From Nitrosomonas mobilis (GTDB taxonomy: Bacteria > Pseudomonadota > Gammaproteobacteria > Burkholderiales > Nitrosomonadaceae), in contig NZ_FMWO01000048.1 in NCBI RefSeq assembly GCF_900103035.1, positions 1-64,000 of the forward strand: a DNA stretch of 64,000 nucleotides. The letters are read 5' to 3'. The translations under genes were made by a program, and so were the position numbers. The notes beneath the pieces were generated by a model that was not told where the DNA came from, made no database searches, and worked only from the letters and a program-made list of their open reading frames with translations. Position 1 is the first letter of the stretch. Each line of letters begins with the position of its first letter. Positions 18,203 through 27,624 of this stretch are shown here, piece after piece.

Positions 18203-18949
18203 CTATTTTCCACAGGCAGGACACAGAGGATCTCTGGTTAAATTGAGCGAGTTTATTCGCATGGTTAGTCCATTAATCAGTAGCAATCGGCCATTGAGTG
18301 TTTCACCAATATCCAGCAACACTTTGATCGTTTCCGCTGCCTGCATGCAGCCAATAATGCCGACAAGCGGAGAAAATACACCCATAATCGCACAATTGGG
18401 ATCATCACTATCACCGGTTATTGGAAACAAGCAGTGGTAGCAAGGGCTTGTTGTATCACGTAAATCAAATAGTGCAATTTGTCCGTCAAAGCGAACTACT
18501 GCACCAGATATCAATGGTTTCTGATATTTGAGACAGATCTGGTTGATGATGTGGCGTGTTGCAAAATTATCACTGGCATCGACTACTGCATCAACTGCTG
18601 CCAGATGTTGATCAAGTAGTGCTTCGGTAGCATACTCGGCAAGTGGAATAATTTGGATGTCCGGGTTGATGCGTTGCAAGGTTTTTTTTGCGGATTCAGC
18701 CTTGAGTTTACCGATCGCAGCTGCGTCGTAAAGGATCTGTCGCTGCAGGTTGGTCAGATCTACTTTGTCGTGGTCACAAATCAGCAGCTCGCCAACTCCG
18801 CTGGCGGCTAGATAGAGTGCAGCGGGTGAGCCCAGCCCGCCTGCTCCAATGACTAAAACTCTGGATCGCGCCAGTTTTTCCTGACCGGTAATATCTATTT
18901 CGGGTAATAACAGATGTCGGCTATAACGCAAAAGCTGTTGATCATTCAC
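18203..18949 (-). CDS. moeB: MoeB/ThiF-family adenylyltransferase
   Basis: A 248-residue E1-like enzyme that adenylates the C-terminal Gly of a sulfur carrier (MoaD or ThiS). RYSRHLLLPEIDITGQEKL is the family N-terminus, GAGGLGSPAALYLA the ATP loop, and the zinc site uses CYHC and CPAC near the C-terminus. MoeB and ThiF cannot be told apart by sequence alone. It ends the gpmA-envC-ctpA-moeB cluster on the minus strand. Confidence 0.93.
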   Translation of the reverse strand: MNDQQLLRYSRHLLLPEIDITGQEKLARSRVLVIGAGGLGSPAALYLAASGVGELLICDHDKVDLTNLQRQILYDAAAIGKLKAESAKKTLQRINPDIQIIPLAEYATEALLDQHLAAVDAVVDASDNFATRHIINQICLKYQKPLISGAVVRFDGQIALFDLRDTTSPCYHCLFPITGDSDDPNCAIMGVFSPLVGIIGCMQAAETIKVLLDIGETLNGRLLLINGLTMRINSLNLTRDPLCPACGK

Positions 18950-18983
18950 GTTATAACCGGCGTAAAGAAGAGCGCGCTTATTC

Positions 18984-20402
18984 TTATAACTTAGAGGTTT
19001 TCTGTTGTGGTGAGCGCACCATTAATTTTAAATGTGCGACCGCTTTGGTTAATAATGCGTCATCACTGGAGCCAAACTCGGTAGGTTCGTTTTTATCTTT
19101 ATCCTTGTTTTTAGCATTTTTGATCTTTTTGGACGACGTGTCATTTTTTTTGGCAGTTGCTTTTTCATTGGCGGCTGTGCCGAGACCATTACTTAAATGG
19201 CGATTGAGGTCAGCTTCACGCAGCAAGCGAGGATTATCGCCAGCTTCATCGTCGAGAATATCCGGTGTAATGCCTTTTGCCTGAATTGACTGGCCATTAG
19301 GCGTATAGTAACGGGCGGTAGTGAGTTTGATCGCGGTGCTGTTACTTAATGGCAAAATGGTTTGTACCGAGCCCTTACCAAAGGTTTGCGAACCCATTAC
19401 AATGGAACGCTTGTGATCCTGCAGTGCGCCTGCCACAATTTCTGAAGCCGAAGCAGAACCGCCATTCACCAGTGTGATCATCGGCAAAGTTTTGATATTT
19501 TCTGGCAGAGTAGCGAGAAAATCCTTACCTGATCTGCGCAGATAAAATTCCGGACTGGCAAGTAGCTTCATTTTTGCATCTTCGGTACGGCCATCGGTAT
19601 AAACAACCAGAGCATTGCGCGGCAGAAATGCTGCTGATACTGCAACTGCACTGTTCAATAACCCGCCGGGGTCGTTACGTAAGTCGAGTATTAGCCCTTT
19701 CATCGGTACTTTACTTTCGCTGTAAAGTTTATTAATCGCCTCAGCAAGATTTTTTCCGGTACGTTCCTGAAACTGGGTGATCCGGATATAGGCATATCCT
19801 GGTTCAATCAGTTTCGATTTGACACTCTCGATTTTGATGATTGCACGCACTAAGTTGAATGTCAAAGGTTCGGTTTCACCTTCGCGGGCAATTGTCAGTT
19901 CAACTTCACTATTTGGTTTGCCTCTCATTTTTTTGATGGCATCATTGAGTGTCATCCCCTTGACAGCGGTATCGTCAATTTTGATAATCAAGTCACCCGC
20001 CTTGACGCCAGCAAAAAAAGCAGGTGTATCTTCAATCGGTGAAATTACCTTGACAAGTCCATCTTCCATAGTGACCTGGATACCTAGCCCGCCAAATTCA
20101 CCTTGTGTGCCAATTTGAAGCTCTTTGTATTCTTCGGCATCCAGAAAGGCCGAATGTGGATCCAGACCAACCAGCATGCCATTTATTGCTTCAGTAATAA
20201 GTTTTTTGTCTTCGACAGGCTCTACATAGTCGCTTTTGATCCGACCAAAAACCTGGGAAAAAGCCCTCAATTCCTCAATAGGAAGGGACTGCAGTGTATG
20301 ATCAGTTTGTTTGTCGGCAATGGCTGAAAAATTGAGACTAACCAGGATACCGGCAATAATTCCAATAAGAATCAATCCGGTTTTCGTTGCGAAATTGCGC
20401 AT
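18984..20402 (-). CDS. ctpA: carboxy-terminal processing protease (S41)
   Basis: A periplasmic Ser/Lys protease. An N-terminal signal anchor (GLILIGIIAGILVSLNFSAIA) is followed by a PDZ domain (about 85-170; GGLGIQVTMEDG, AGVKAGDLIIKID) and the S41 catalytic domain with Ser in NGGSASASEIVAGAL and Lys in TFGKGSVQT. A Lys-rich, disordered stretch lies near the C-terminus (about residues 410-445). The start is taken at ATG 20402 behind GGAGC; a GTG five codons earlier is less likely. It is likely to process envelope proteins together with the neighbouring EnvC. Confidence 0.95.
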   Translation of the reverse strand: MRNFATKTGLILIGIIAGILVSLNFSAIADKQTDHTLQSLPIEELRAFSQVFGRIKSDYVEPVEDKKLITEAINGMLVGLDPHSAFLDAEEYKELQIGTQGEFGGLGIQVTMEDGLVKVISPIEDTPAFFAGVKAGDLIIKIDDTAVKGMTLNDAIKKMRGKPNSEVELTIAREGETEPLTFNLVRAIIKIESVKSKLIEPGYAYIRITQFQERTGKNLAEAINKLYSESKVPMKGLILDLRNDPGGLLNSAVAVSAAFLPRNALVVYTDGRTEDAKMKLLASPEFYLRRSGKDFLATLPENIKTLPMITLVNGGSASASEIVAGALQDHKRSIVMGSQTFGKGSVQTILPLSNSTAIKLTTARYYTPNGQSIQAKGITPDILDDEAGDNPRLLREADLNRHLSNGLGTAANEKATAKKNDTSSKKIKNAKNKDKDKNEPTEFGSSDDALLTKAVAHLKLMVRSPQQKTSKL

Positions 20403-20461
20403 TATATTAAGCTCCACGCTTGTTTGTTTGGTAAAAATACCAGATGGTTAAACTTGTTCCA

Positions 20462-21694
20462 CTACTTAATACTGATCCAAGTCAATGGATCAAATGGCTT
20501 GCCCTTGTGTCTGAGTTCAAAGTATAAACCTGATTGACTGTTTCCGCCGCTATTACCAACTACGGCAATCGTATCGCCACCTCTGACTTTCTCTCCTGCG
20601 CGCTTGGTCAATGTATCATTGTGTCCATATAGACTCATATAATCGTTGCCATGATCGAGAATAATGAAATTTCCAAAACCGCGTATCCACTCTGCGAAGA
20701 CGACCTGTCCACCAGCAATTGCCTTGACCTCATTACCATCGGCTGCTCGAATAAACAGCCCATTCCACTTAATCCCCCCACCTTCACGTGGACTGCCGAA
20801 ACGGTTGATAAGTTCCCCTCGCACCGGCAAGCGCAGTTTTCCTTTCAGGGAAGCAAATGAATTATTCCGAGCAGTAGCTGACGGCAGCTGGCTGTTATGC
20901 AGTATGACTGTTCCAGAAGATTTTTCCGGAACAACTGTTTTTTTTTGAACCAGTTGACGGTTAAGTCTTTTGATGAGGTCTGCTAAGTGCTGTTCATCCT
21001 GCTTAAGCCTGGATAATGTTTTATGTTTCTGATCGGTTTCACGTGACAGTGTTGTCAATAAATCTGCATGCTTTGCTTTTTCCGTTGCCAGTAATTGCAT
21101 TTGTTCAAAATATTCCTGCTGCGATCGTTGGAAGTTATCACGTTGACTGGCTTGATTTAGAATTAAATTGGCCAGTTGTTCGTGTAAATTACGCAATTCG
21201 TCAATATGTGCAGAACGAGACTGTGCTAAATAACGATAATAGTAGAGTTTGCGTGTAATTTCGTCAGGGTTTCTCTGCTTGAGGAATAATGATAAGTAAT
21301 CCGATTTGCTAATCAGGTTCTGGAAGTAAAGCAATTTCCCCAACTGTATTTGCTTGGCCAGCATTTCGCTGCGAAGCAGTTCGGAAGACCGTTGCAGCCT
21401 GGCAGACTCATTGCTAATTTCGGATTGCTGTTGTTTCAAATGCAGAATCTTGTGTTGAATGCTACTAATTAGGTGTTCAATATCACGCAAGGTGTTTGCA
21501 GTCTTGCTTTTGGTAGCTTCTTTGTCAGTTAATTCTTTCTGCAAACTTTTTATATGCGTTTGTACATCCTGCAATTGCTTCTGATTACCTTGGACAGTCT
21601 TGCTTTCAGCATACAGCCGAGTGGGGGCGGGAAGCCAGATGATTAACTGCAGCGAGATAATCACCTTAAGTAATTTCCGTGTTATCAGTGCCAT
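20462..21694 (-). CDS. envC: murein hydrolase activator EnvC
   Basis: About 410 residues: a signal peptide, a long coiled coil (about residues 35-260, rich in Gln, Lys and Glu) and a C-terminal LytM/M23 domain. The LytM domain keeps its fold (LRLPVRGELINRFG, GQVVFAEWIRGFGNFIILDHGN, YGHND, YFELRHKGKPFDP), but the first zinc ligands are lost (WNGLFIRAAD instead of HxGxD). This is typical of EnvC, which activates amidases instead of cutting peptidoglycan. ATG at 21694 is preferred; a TTG at 21709 is in frame. Confidence 0.93.
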   Translation of the reverse strand: MALITRKLLKVIISLQLIIWLPAPTRLYAESKTVQGNQKQLQDVQTHIKSLQKELTDKEATKSKTANTLRDIEHLISSIQHKILHLKQQQSEISNESARLQRSSELLRSEMLAKQIQLGKLLYFQNLISKSDYLSLFLKQRNPDEITRKLYYYRYLAQSRSAHIDELRNLHEQLANLILNQASQRDNFQRSQQEYFEQMQLLATEKAKHADLLTTLSRETDQKHKTLSRLKQDEQHLADLIKRLNRQLVQKKTVVPEKSSGTVILHNSQLPSATARNNSFASLKGKLRLPVRGELINRFGSPREGGGIKWNGLFIRAADGNEVKAIAGGQVVFAEWIRGFGNFIILDHGNDYMSLYGHNDTLTKRAGEKVRGGDTIAVVGNSGGNSQSGLYFELRHKGKPFDPLTWISIK

Positions 21695-21753
21695 CTGGTC
21701 GGGTGTCAAAAACTTTTTACCGTGCCCAAAGCTGAATAGGCTCCGGTCTGACG

Positions 21754-22497
21754 TCAGGCTTTCGCCTGACTGGCCACCGCATGCATCGCTTCCTCTATCT
21801 GCTCAGCATTACCAAGATAATAATTTCTGATTGGTTTAAGATTTTCCTCAAGTTCGTAAATGAGCGGAACTCCTGTAGGGATATTGTAATTCAGAATATC
21901 CTGATCTGATATTTGATCCAGATGTTTGACTAATGCGCGTAAGGAATTTCCATGTGCGACAATGATCACATTGCTCCCCCCTCTAATTTGGGGAGCAATG
22001 ATTTCATTCCAATATGGTAAAAAACGTTCAACCGTGTCTTTGAGACTTTCAGCCAGTGGTATTTCATTTCTGGCCATTTTGCTATATCGCGGATCAAAAC
22101 CGGGGTAACGCTCATCTTCCGTAGTGATTTCGGGTGGCCGCGTATCGTAGCTCCGCCGCCAGATCAGCACCTGTTCGTCACCGTATTGCCGAGCGGTCTC
22201 TGCCTTGTTCAGTCCTTGCAGCGCCCCATAATGACGTTCATTAAGTCGCCAGTTAAGTTTGATAGGTGTCCACATTCTGTCCATTTCATCTAAAGTAAGC
22301 CACAATGTTCGAATGGCACGCTTTAGAACGGACGTATAGGCCAGATCAAAGTTAAAACCATTGCTACGCAGTAGCTGGCCAGCTGCTTTAGCTTCGCCAA
22401 TACCTTTTACTGTCAAATCAACGTCAGTCCATCCCGTGAAACGATTTTCCTGATTCCAGGTGCTTTCTCCATGACGCAGGAGAACAAGTTTTTTCAT
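21754..22497 (-). CDS. gpmA: 2,3-bisphosphoglycerate-dependent phosphoglycerate mutase
   Basis: A 247-residue Gpm[13 protein letters not shown] gives the phospho-histidine, ERHYGALQG the substrate Glu/Arg region, and [13 protein letters not shown] the second histidine. It interconverts 3- and 2-phosphoglycerate, needed here to link the Calvin cycle to lower glycolysis. First gene of the minus-strand cluster; mpl is divergent across 173 bases. Confidence 0.97.
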   Translation of the reverse strand: MKKLVLLRHGESTWNQENRFTGWTDVDLTVKGIGEAKAAGQLLRSNGFNFDLAYTSVLKRAIRTLWLTLDEMDRMWTPIKLNWRLNERHYGALQGLNKAETARQYGDEQVLIWRRSYDTRPPEITTEDERYPGFDPRYSKMARNEIPLAESLKDTVERFLPYWNEIIAPQIRGGSNVIIVAHGNSLRALVKHLDQISDQDILNYNIPTGVPLIYELEENLKPIRNYYLGNAEQIEEAMHAVASQAKA

Positions 22498-22670
22498 GTC
22501 AACCCTAGAAAAACGGTGCGCTTAAAAGATAAATTTACCAAGTCGTCATTTTATAATAATTTGATGCTTAAAGCAGCGTAACAGTGTTTAACAATTCAAT
22601 TAACGGCTACATAGTCTAAATCTATAATATTCTTCACCCATTCTCAATCTTCATGTTCATTCAATAATTC

Positions 22671-24047
22671 ATGCATATCCATATCTTAGGAATTTGTGGC
22701 ACCTTCATGGGAGGGCTGGCTCTGCTGGCGCGCACGGCTGGCCATACCGTCAGTGGCTGTGACGCTAACGTGTATCCACCAATGAGTACTCAGCTTGCCG
22801 ATCAAGGTATACACCTGATTGAAGGCTACGATGCAGCACAAGTCGAGCTGAAACCGGATTTGTTCGTGATTGGTAACGTTGTCATGCGCGGTAATCTTCT
22901 GATGGAGGCGATTCTGAACAATCATCTGCCTTACATTTCTGGACCGCAATGGCTTGCGCAGCATATCTTAGAGGGGAAATGGGTGTTGGCAGTTGCGGGA
23001 ACGCACGGAAAAACTACGACCAGCTCTATGTTGGCATGGATACTTGAATATGCAGGGCTTGCACCAGGATATCTTATTGGGGGGGTGCCGGAAAACTTTG
23101 GATGGTCTGCACGCCTTGGCAATACGCGGGGTGAGTTACGAGATTCTCCATTTTTTGTTATCGAGGCAGATGAGTACGATACTGCTTTCTTCGACAAGCG
23201 TTCCAAATTCATTCATTATCAGTCCAAAACTGTAGTTCTAAATAATCTTGAATACGATCATGCGGATATTTTTCCAGATCTGGCTGCGATCGAGCGTCAA
23301 TTTCATCATTTTGTGCGGACGATACCATCAAATGGCCTGATTGTCGCTAATGGGCGGGATGTCGCCTTGCAACGCGTATTGACGCAGGGCTGTTGGACAG
23401 CAGTGGAGTTATTTGATTCCCCTCAAGGTTGGCAAGTGTTGACAGGCATAGATCGATCGATACAGATTATTTTTCAGGACCAATTGCAAGGTACGCTGAA
23501 CTGGGATTTATTAGGGAAGCATAACCGCTTGAACGCACTCGCAGCACTTGCCGCTGCGCGTCACGCCGGCATCCCTGCGGCTGTTGGAATTGAAGCGTTG
23601 ACAAATTTCAAGAATGTCAAGCGCCGTATGGAATATCGTGGCACTGTTAACGGTATTCAAGTTTACGACGATTTTGCACACCATCCCACCGCTATTCAGA
23701 CTACTTTGGCAGGCTTGCGTGAAAAGGTCGGAGTATCACGTATTATTGCCGTACTGGAGCCACGATCCAACACCATGAAATCCGGCGTTTGGCAGGATAG
23801 TCTGGCAAAAAGCCTGATACAGGCTGACAGGGTTTTCTGCTATACCAACCAGCTCGGGTGGGATGTGCATAGTGCGTTGGCAACTCTGGGTGAGAAGGTC
23901 AGCACACATGATCATCTGCAGCAGATGATCGATTCAATCGTCTCCATGACGCGTGCGGGTGATCATATTGTTGTCATGAGCAATGGCAGCTTTGGGGGGT
24001 TGCATGACAAATTACTTGTTAGTCTCGGACGGCACGCCATGGCATAA
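22671..24047 (+). CDS. mpl: UDP-N-acetylmuramate:L-alanyl-gamma-D-glutamyl-meso-DAP ligase
   Basis: A 458-residue Mur-ligase-type enzyme for peptidoglycan recycling; it joins recovered tripeptide to UDP-MurNAc. The N-terminal HIHILGICGTFMGGLALLA, ATP loop AGTHGKTTTSSM (110-119), EADEYDTAFFDKRSK and DDFAHHPTAI are the Mpl-specific versions of the Mur motifs. A single gene between divergent gpmA and convergent lysS. Confidence 0.96.
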   Translation: MHIHILGICGTFMGGLALLARTAGHTVSGCDANVYPPMSTQLADQGIHLIEGYDAAQVELKPDLFVIGNVVMRGNLLMEAILNNHLPYISGPQWLAQHILEGKWVLAVAGTHGKTTTSSMLAWILEYAGLAPGYLIGGVPENFGWSARLGNTRGELRDSPFFVIEADEYDTAFFDKRSKFIHYQSKTVVLNNLEYDHADIFPDLAAIERQFHHFVRTIPSNGLIVANGRDVALQRVLTQGCWTAVELFDSPQGWQVLTGIDRSIQIIFQDQLQGTLNWDLLGKHNRLNALAALAAARHAGIPAAVGIEALTNFKNVKRRMEYRGTVNGIQVYDDFAHHPTAIQTTLAGLREKVGVSRIIAVLEPRSNTMKSGVWQDSLAKSLIQADRVFCYTNQLGWDVHSALATLGEKVSTHDHLQQMIDSIVSMTRAGDHIVVMSNGSFGGLHDKLLVSLGRHAMA

Positions 24048-24183
24048 GTGTAGTCGAAAATATTCTTTGGATATTGATGATAATATAGTTGTCAGTCTAT
24101 TGTTTTATTTGGCTATATAACCGCCATTATCCTGTTTGGAGCTACCCGGAAAATAATTTGACATGGATCTGGTCCATTTGCGG

Positions 24184-25692
24184 CTACTCTTCCTTGCGCA
24201 ACTGCGGAAACAAAATAACATCGCGAATACTGGGGGCGTCGGTGAGTAGCATTACCAGCCGGTCGATACCGATACCTTCTCCCGCAGTCGGCGGTAGACC
24301 GTATTCAAGTGCCTGGATATAATCGTTATCATAGTGCATGGCTTCGGCATCACCTGCATCCTTTGCTTTTACCTGCTCCTGAAAACGTGCTGCCTGATCT
24401 TCCGGGTCATTCAGCTCGGAAAATCCATTGGCAATTTCACGTCCGGCAATATAAAGCTCGAACCGGTCGGTGATGGCGGGATTGGCATCGCTGCGGCGTG
24501 CCAGCGGCGAAACCTCGGCGGGATAGTCAATAATGAATGTTGGCGCAAACAATAAATGTTCAGTGGTTTCATCAAACAACGATAACTGCAATCCACCAAT
24601 GCCATCTTCCGTACGAATAGTGACACCGCCTGCCTGCAGCGTTTGAATCAGAAAATCCCGATCATTGAGTTGTGTTTCGGAAAACTGCGGATGATGCTTC
24701 AGGATAGCCTCAATGACGGTCAGGCGATCGAATGGTGCGGCCATGTCAATGGTTGTTCCCTGATAGGTAACTTGGTTGACTCCGAGTACTTTTTGTGTAA
24801 CTTGCCGCAGCAGCAGCTCGGTTAGATCCATTAGATAATGGTGGTCCTGGTAGGCTTCGTAGAATTCCAGCATTGTGAACTCCGGGTTATGCCGGGTCGA
24901 GATACCTTCGTTGCGGAAATTGCGGTTAATTTCAAACACCTTTTCCATGCCTCCCACTACCAGGCGTTTCAGATACAGCTCGGGGGCGATACGCAGATAA
25001 AGCGCCATGTCCAGCGCGTTGTGATGTGTGATGAATGGTCGCGCGCTGGCACCTCCTGGAATGGGGTGCATCATTGGTGTTTCCACTTCCAGATAACCGC
25101 GTTCAACAAAAAACTGACGGGTGGCCTGGATAATTTTTGAGCGGATAGTAAATACCTTGCGTGTTTCTTCACTGCTGATCAAATCTAGATAGCGCTGCCG
25201 GTATTTACTTTCCTGATCTGTCAATCCGTGGAATTTCTCCGGAAGCGGGCGCAGTGATTTGGTCAACAAGCGAAGATTGGTCACCCGAACGGATAGTTCG
25301 TTGGTTTTGGTTTTGAATAATGTTCCTTCTGCGCCGAGAATGTCGCCGAGATCGAAATGCTTGAAGGCCTCATGTGTCATTTCGCCGGTATGATCATTCG
25401 ACACATACAGCTGAATCTGCCCGCTCATGTCCTGAATTATGGCAAAGCTGGCCTTGCCCATCACCCGCTTGAACAACATCCGCCCGGCAACCTTGACCTT
25501 TACGGGAGTTTCTTCCAGGGCTTCCTTGGAGGAATGATCATATTTTTCATGGAGTGCGCTTGCAAGACTGTCCCGTCGGTAATCATTCGGAAAGGCGTTT
25601 CCTTGTGCGCGCAAGGCGGCAAGTTTAGCGCGTCTTTCCTGGATGAGGTGATTTTCATTATGGATAGTGCTGGTTTGATTTTCTGGTGTCAT
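24184..25692 (-). CDS. lysS: lysyl-tRNA synthetase, class II
   Basis: A 502-residue class II enzyme: an N-terminal OB-fold (about 60-170; [18 protein letters not shown]) for the anticodon, then the catalytic domain with motif 2 ([20 protein letters not shown]) and motif 3 ([19 protein letters not shown]). The ATG at 25692 gives the usual family length; the frame is open to an ATG at 25746 but those residues match nothing expected. No strong ribosome binding site is visible. Divergent from glnS. Confidence 0.96.
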   Translation of the reverse strand: MTPENQTSTIHNENHLIQERRAKLAALRAQGNAFPNDYRRDSLASALHEKYDHSSKEALEETPVKVKVAGRMLFKRVMGKASFAIIQDMSGQIQLYVSNDHTGEMTHEAFKHFDLGDILGAEGTLFKTKTNELSVRVTNLRLLTKSLRPLPEKFHGLTDQESKYRQRYLDLISSEETRKVFTIRSKIIQATRQFFVERGYLEVETPMMHPIPGGASARPFITHHNALDMALYLRIAPELYLKRLVVGGMEKVFEINRNFRNEGISTRHNPEFTMLEFYEAYQDHHYLMDLTELLLRQVTQKVLGVNQVTYQGTTIDMAAPFDRLTVIEAILKHHPQFSETQLNDRDFLIQTLQAGGVTIRTEDGIGGLQLSLFDETTEHLLFAPTFIIDYPAEVSPLARRSDANPAITDRFELYIAGREIANGFSELNDPEDQAARFQEQVKAKDAGDAEAMHYDNDYIQALEYGLPPTAGEGIGIDRLVMLLTDAPSIRDVILFPQLRKEE

Positions 25693-25830
25693 GTTAATCG
25701 GGTTTGTTATTGATATAAAAAATTCGCCTAAATACGCAAGGCGCATACACTCCGGCCTTGTTACCAGACTTGGCGGCAGCGTGTATTATAGTTGCATTGT
25801 TCATCTAACAATCAGTCGAGAAAATACATA

Positions 25831-27501
25831 GTGAATACGAGCTCAACTCCTACCCATTTCATCAAAAACATCATCGATGAGGACAACCGTAGTAGAAAAT
25901 GGAATGGGCGTGTCGAAACGCGCTTTCCCCCGGAACCAAATGGCTATCTACATATTGGCCACGCGAAAAGTATCTGCTTGAATTTCGGACTTGCTATCGA
26001 GTATGACGGTGTCTGTCACTTACGCTTTGACGATACCAATCCGGAAAAAGAAGCGCAGGAATATGTCGAGGCAATTATGGAATCCATTCGCTGGCTGGGA
26101 TTCGACTGGGGTGAACATCTTTATCATGCTTCCGACTACTTCGACAAGCTATATGAATTTGCCGAATATCTGATTCAGCAGGGAAAAGCCTATGTCGAAA
26201 GCCTGCCATCGGAAGAAATCCGCCGTCTGCGCGGCACATTGACCGAACCTGGTATCAATAGTCCATACCGGGGACGTTCAGTTACAGAAAACATTGATCT
26301 GTTTCAGCGTATGCGTGCCGGTGAGTTTCCGGATGGGGCGCATGTGCTGCGTGCAAAAATTGATATGGCTTCTCCCAATATCAATCTACGTGACCCAGTC
26401 ATTTACCGTATCCGTCATGTTCATCATCAGCGCACTGGCAACAGGTGGTGCATCTATCCGATGTACGATTTTACGCATTGTATTTCGGATGCGCTGGAAC
26501 GGATTACGCATTCCCTGTGCACACTGGAATTCGAGGATCATCGACCCTTGTATGACTGGGTGCTGGATCAGCTGACAGATAAAGTTCCCTGCCATCCGCA
26601 GCAGATCGAGTTTGCCCGCCTCAATTTGACTTACAGCATCATGAGTAAACGCAAAATGATCGATTTGGTCGAGAATGGATTGGTCAGTGGCTGGGATGAT
26701 CCGCGCATGAACACATTAGCCGGATTGCGCCGTCGCGGCTATACTCCTTCCGCCATCCGTCTTTTTGCCGAGCGTATCGGTATCAGCAAGGCCGATTCCT
26801 GGATTGACATGACTTTGCTGGAGGATTGTCTGCGTGAAGATCTCAATGAGCGTGCACTACGCCGGGTCGCGATTCTCGATCCAGTACGGCTCGTCATTGA
26901 CAATTTCCCAGAAATTCTGGAAGAAAGCTGCCGCGCACCCAATCATCCTCAAAAGCCGGAACTCGGCGAGCGTACACTCTTTCTTACAAAAGAGCTCTAT
27001 ATCGAGCGTGAAGATTTCATGGAAATTCCGAGTAAAGGTTTTTTTCGACTTACCCCGGGCAAGGAAGTGAGGTTACGTTATGGCTACATCATCAAATGTA
27101 CCGATGTTGTCCATAATGAAAAAGGCGAAATCAAATCCATTCACTGCGTCTATGATCCCAATACCAAAAGCGGTACAACAGGAGCCGACAGCAGAAAGGT
27201 CAAAGGCAACATTCACTGGTTATCGGCCAAACACGCGCATCCGGTGCAGATCAGACTGTACGACCGGCTATTCAGCGACCCGCATCCCGATACTGAACAG
27301 AAGGATTATAAAAAAACGCTCAATCCGTATTCAAAGCAGATTATTACCGGTTTTGTTGAACCCGCCCTGTTGGATACGCTGCCGGAACAATGCTTCCAGT
27401 TTGAGCGTAACGGTTATTTTGTCGCCGATCGCATCGAGTCAACTCCGGGAAAACCAATTTTTAATCGGGCGGTTTCATTGCGCAATACCTGGGCAAAATA
27501 G
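25831..27501 (+). CDS. glnS: glutaminyl-tRNA synthetase
   Basis: A 556-residue class I enzyme. HIGH is at 41-44 (PPEPNGYLHIGHAKS) and the KMSKS equivalent is IMSKRKM, as in other GlnRS; the two beta-barrel anticodon domains fill the C-terminal third. The GTG at 25831 follows GAGAAAA and gives the family length; a TTG at 25792 would add 13 unrelated residues. Confidence 0.96.
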   Translation: MNTSSTPTHFIKNIIDEDNRSRKWNGRVETRFPPEPNGYLHIGHAKSICLNFGLAIEYDGVCHLRFDDTNPEKEAQEYVEAIMESIRWLGFDWGEHLYHASDYFDKLYEFAEYLIQQGKAYVESLPSEEIRRLRGTLTEPGINSPYRGRSVTENIDLFQRMRAGEFPDGAHVLRAKIDMASPNINLRDPVIYRIRHVHHQRTGNRWCIYPMYDFTHCISDALERITHSLCTLEFEDHRPLYDWVLDQLTDKVPCHPQQIEFARLNLTYSIMSKRKMIDLVENGLVSGWDDPRMNTLAGLRRRGYTPSAIRLFAERIGISKADSWIDMTLLEDCLREDLNERALRRVAILDPVRLVIDNFPEILEESCRAPNHPQKPELGERTLFLTKELYIEREDFMEIPSKGFFRLTPGKEVRLRYGYIIKCTDVVHNEKGEIKSIHCVYDPNTKSGTTGADSRKVKGNIHWLSAKHAHPVQIRLYDRLFSDPHPDTEQKDYKKTLNPYSKQIITGFVEPALLDTLPEQCFQFERNGYFVADRIESTPGKPIFNRAVSLRNTWAK

Positions 27502-27624
27502 TTAGCTAGCAGAAAATCCGTCAGATCAGAATATTTTACCAGACTGCATGTCTTAACTTCCCTTGTTGTTAACTGCACGACAAATTTGAATATGTGTACA
27601 AAGGTTGATGGGAGAACAAATACT

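Noticed and set aside
20462..21694. active M23 endopeptidase
   Set aside because: The first zinc-ligand motif is lost and the long coiled coil is that of EnvC, so an activator role is favoured.
21970..21999. 10-bp perfect inverted repeat
   Set aside because: It lies inside gpmA and encodes normal GpmA residues ([10 protein letters not shown]), so it is most likely chance.
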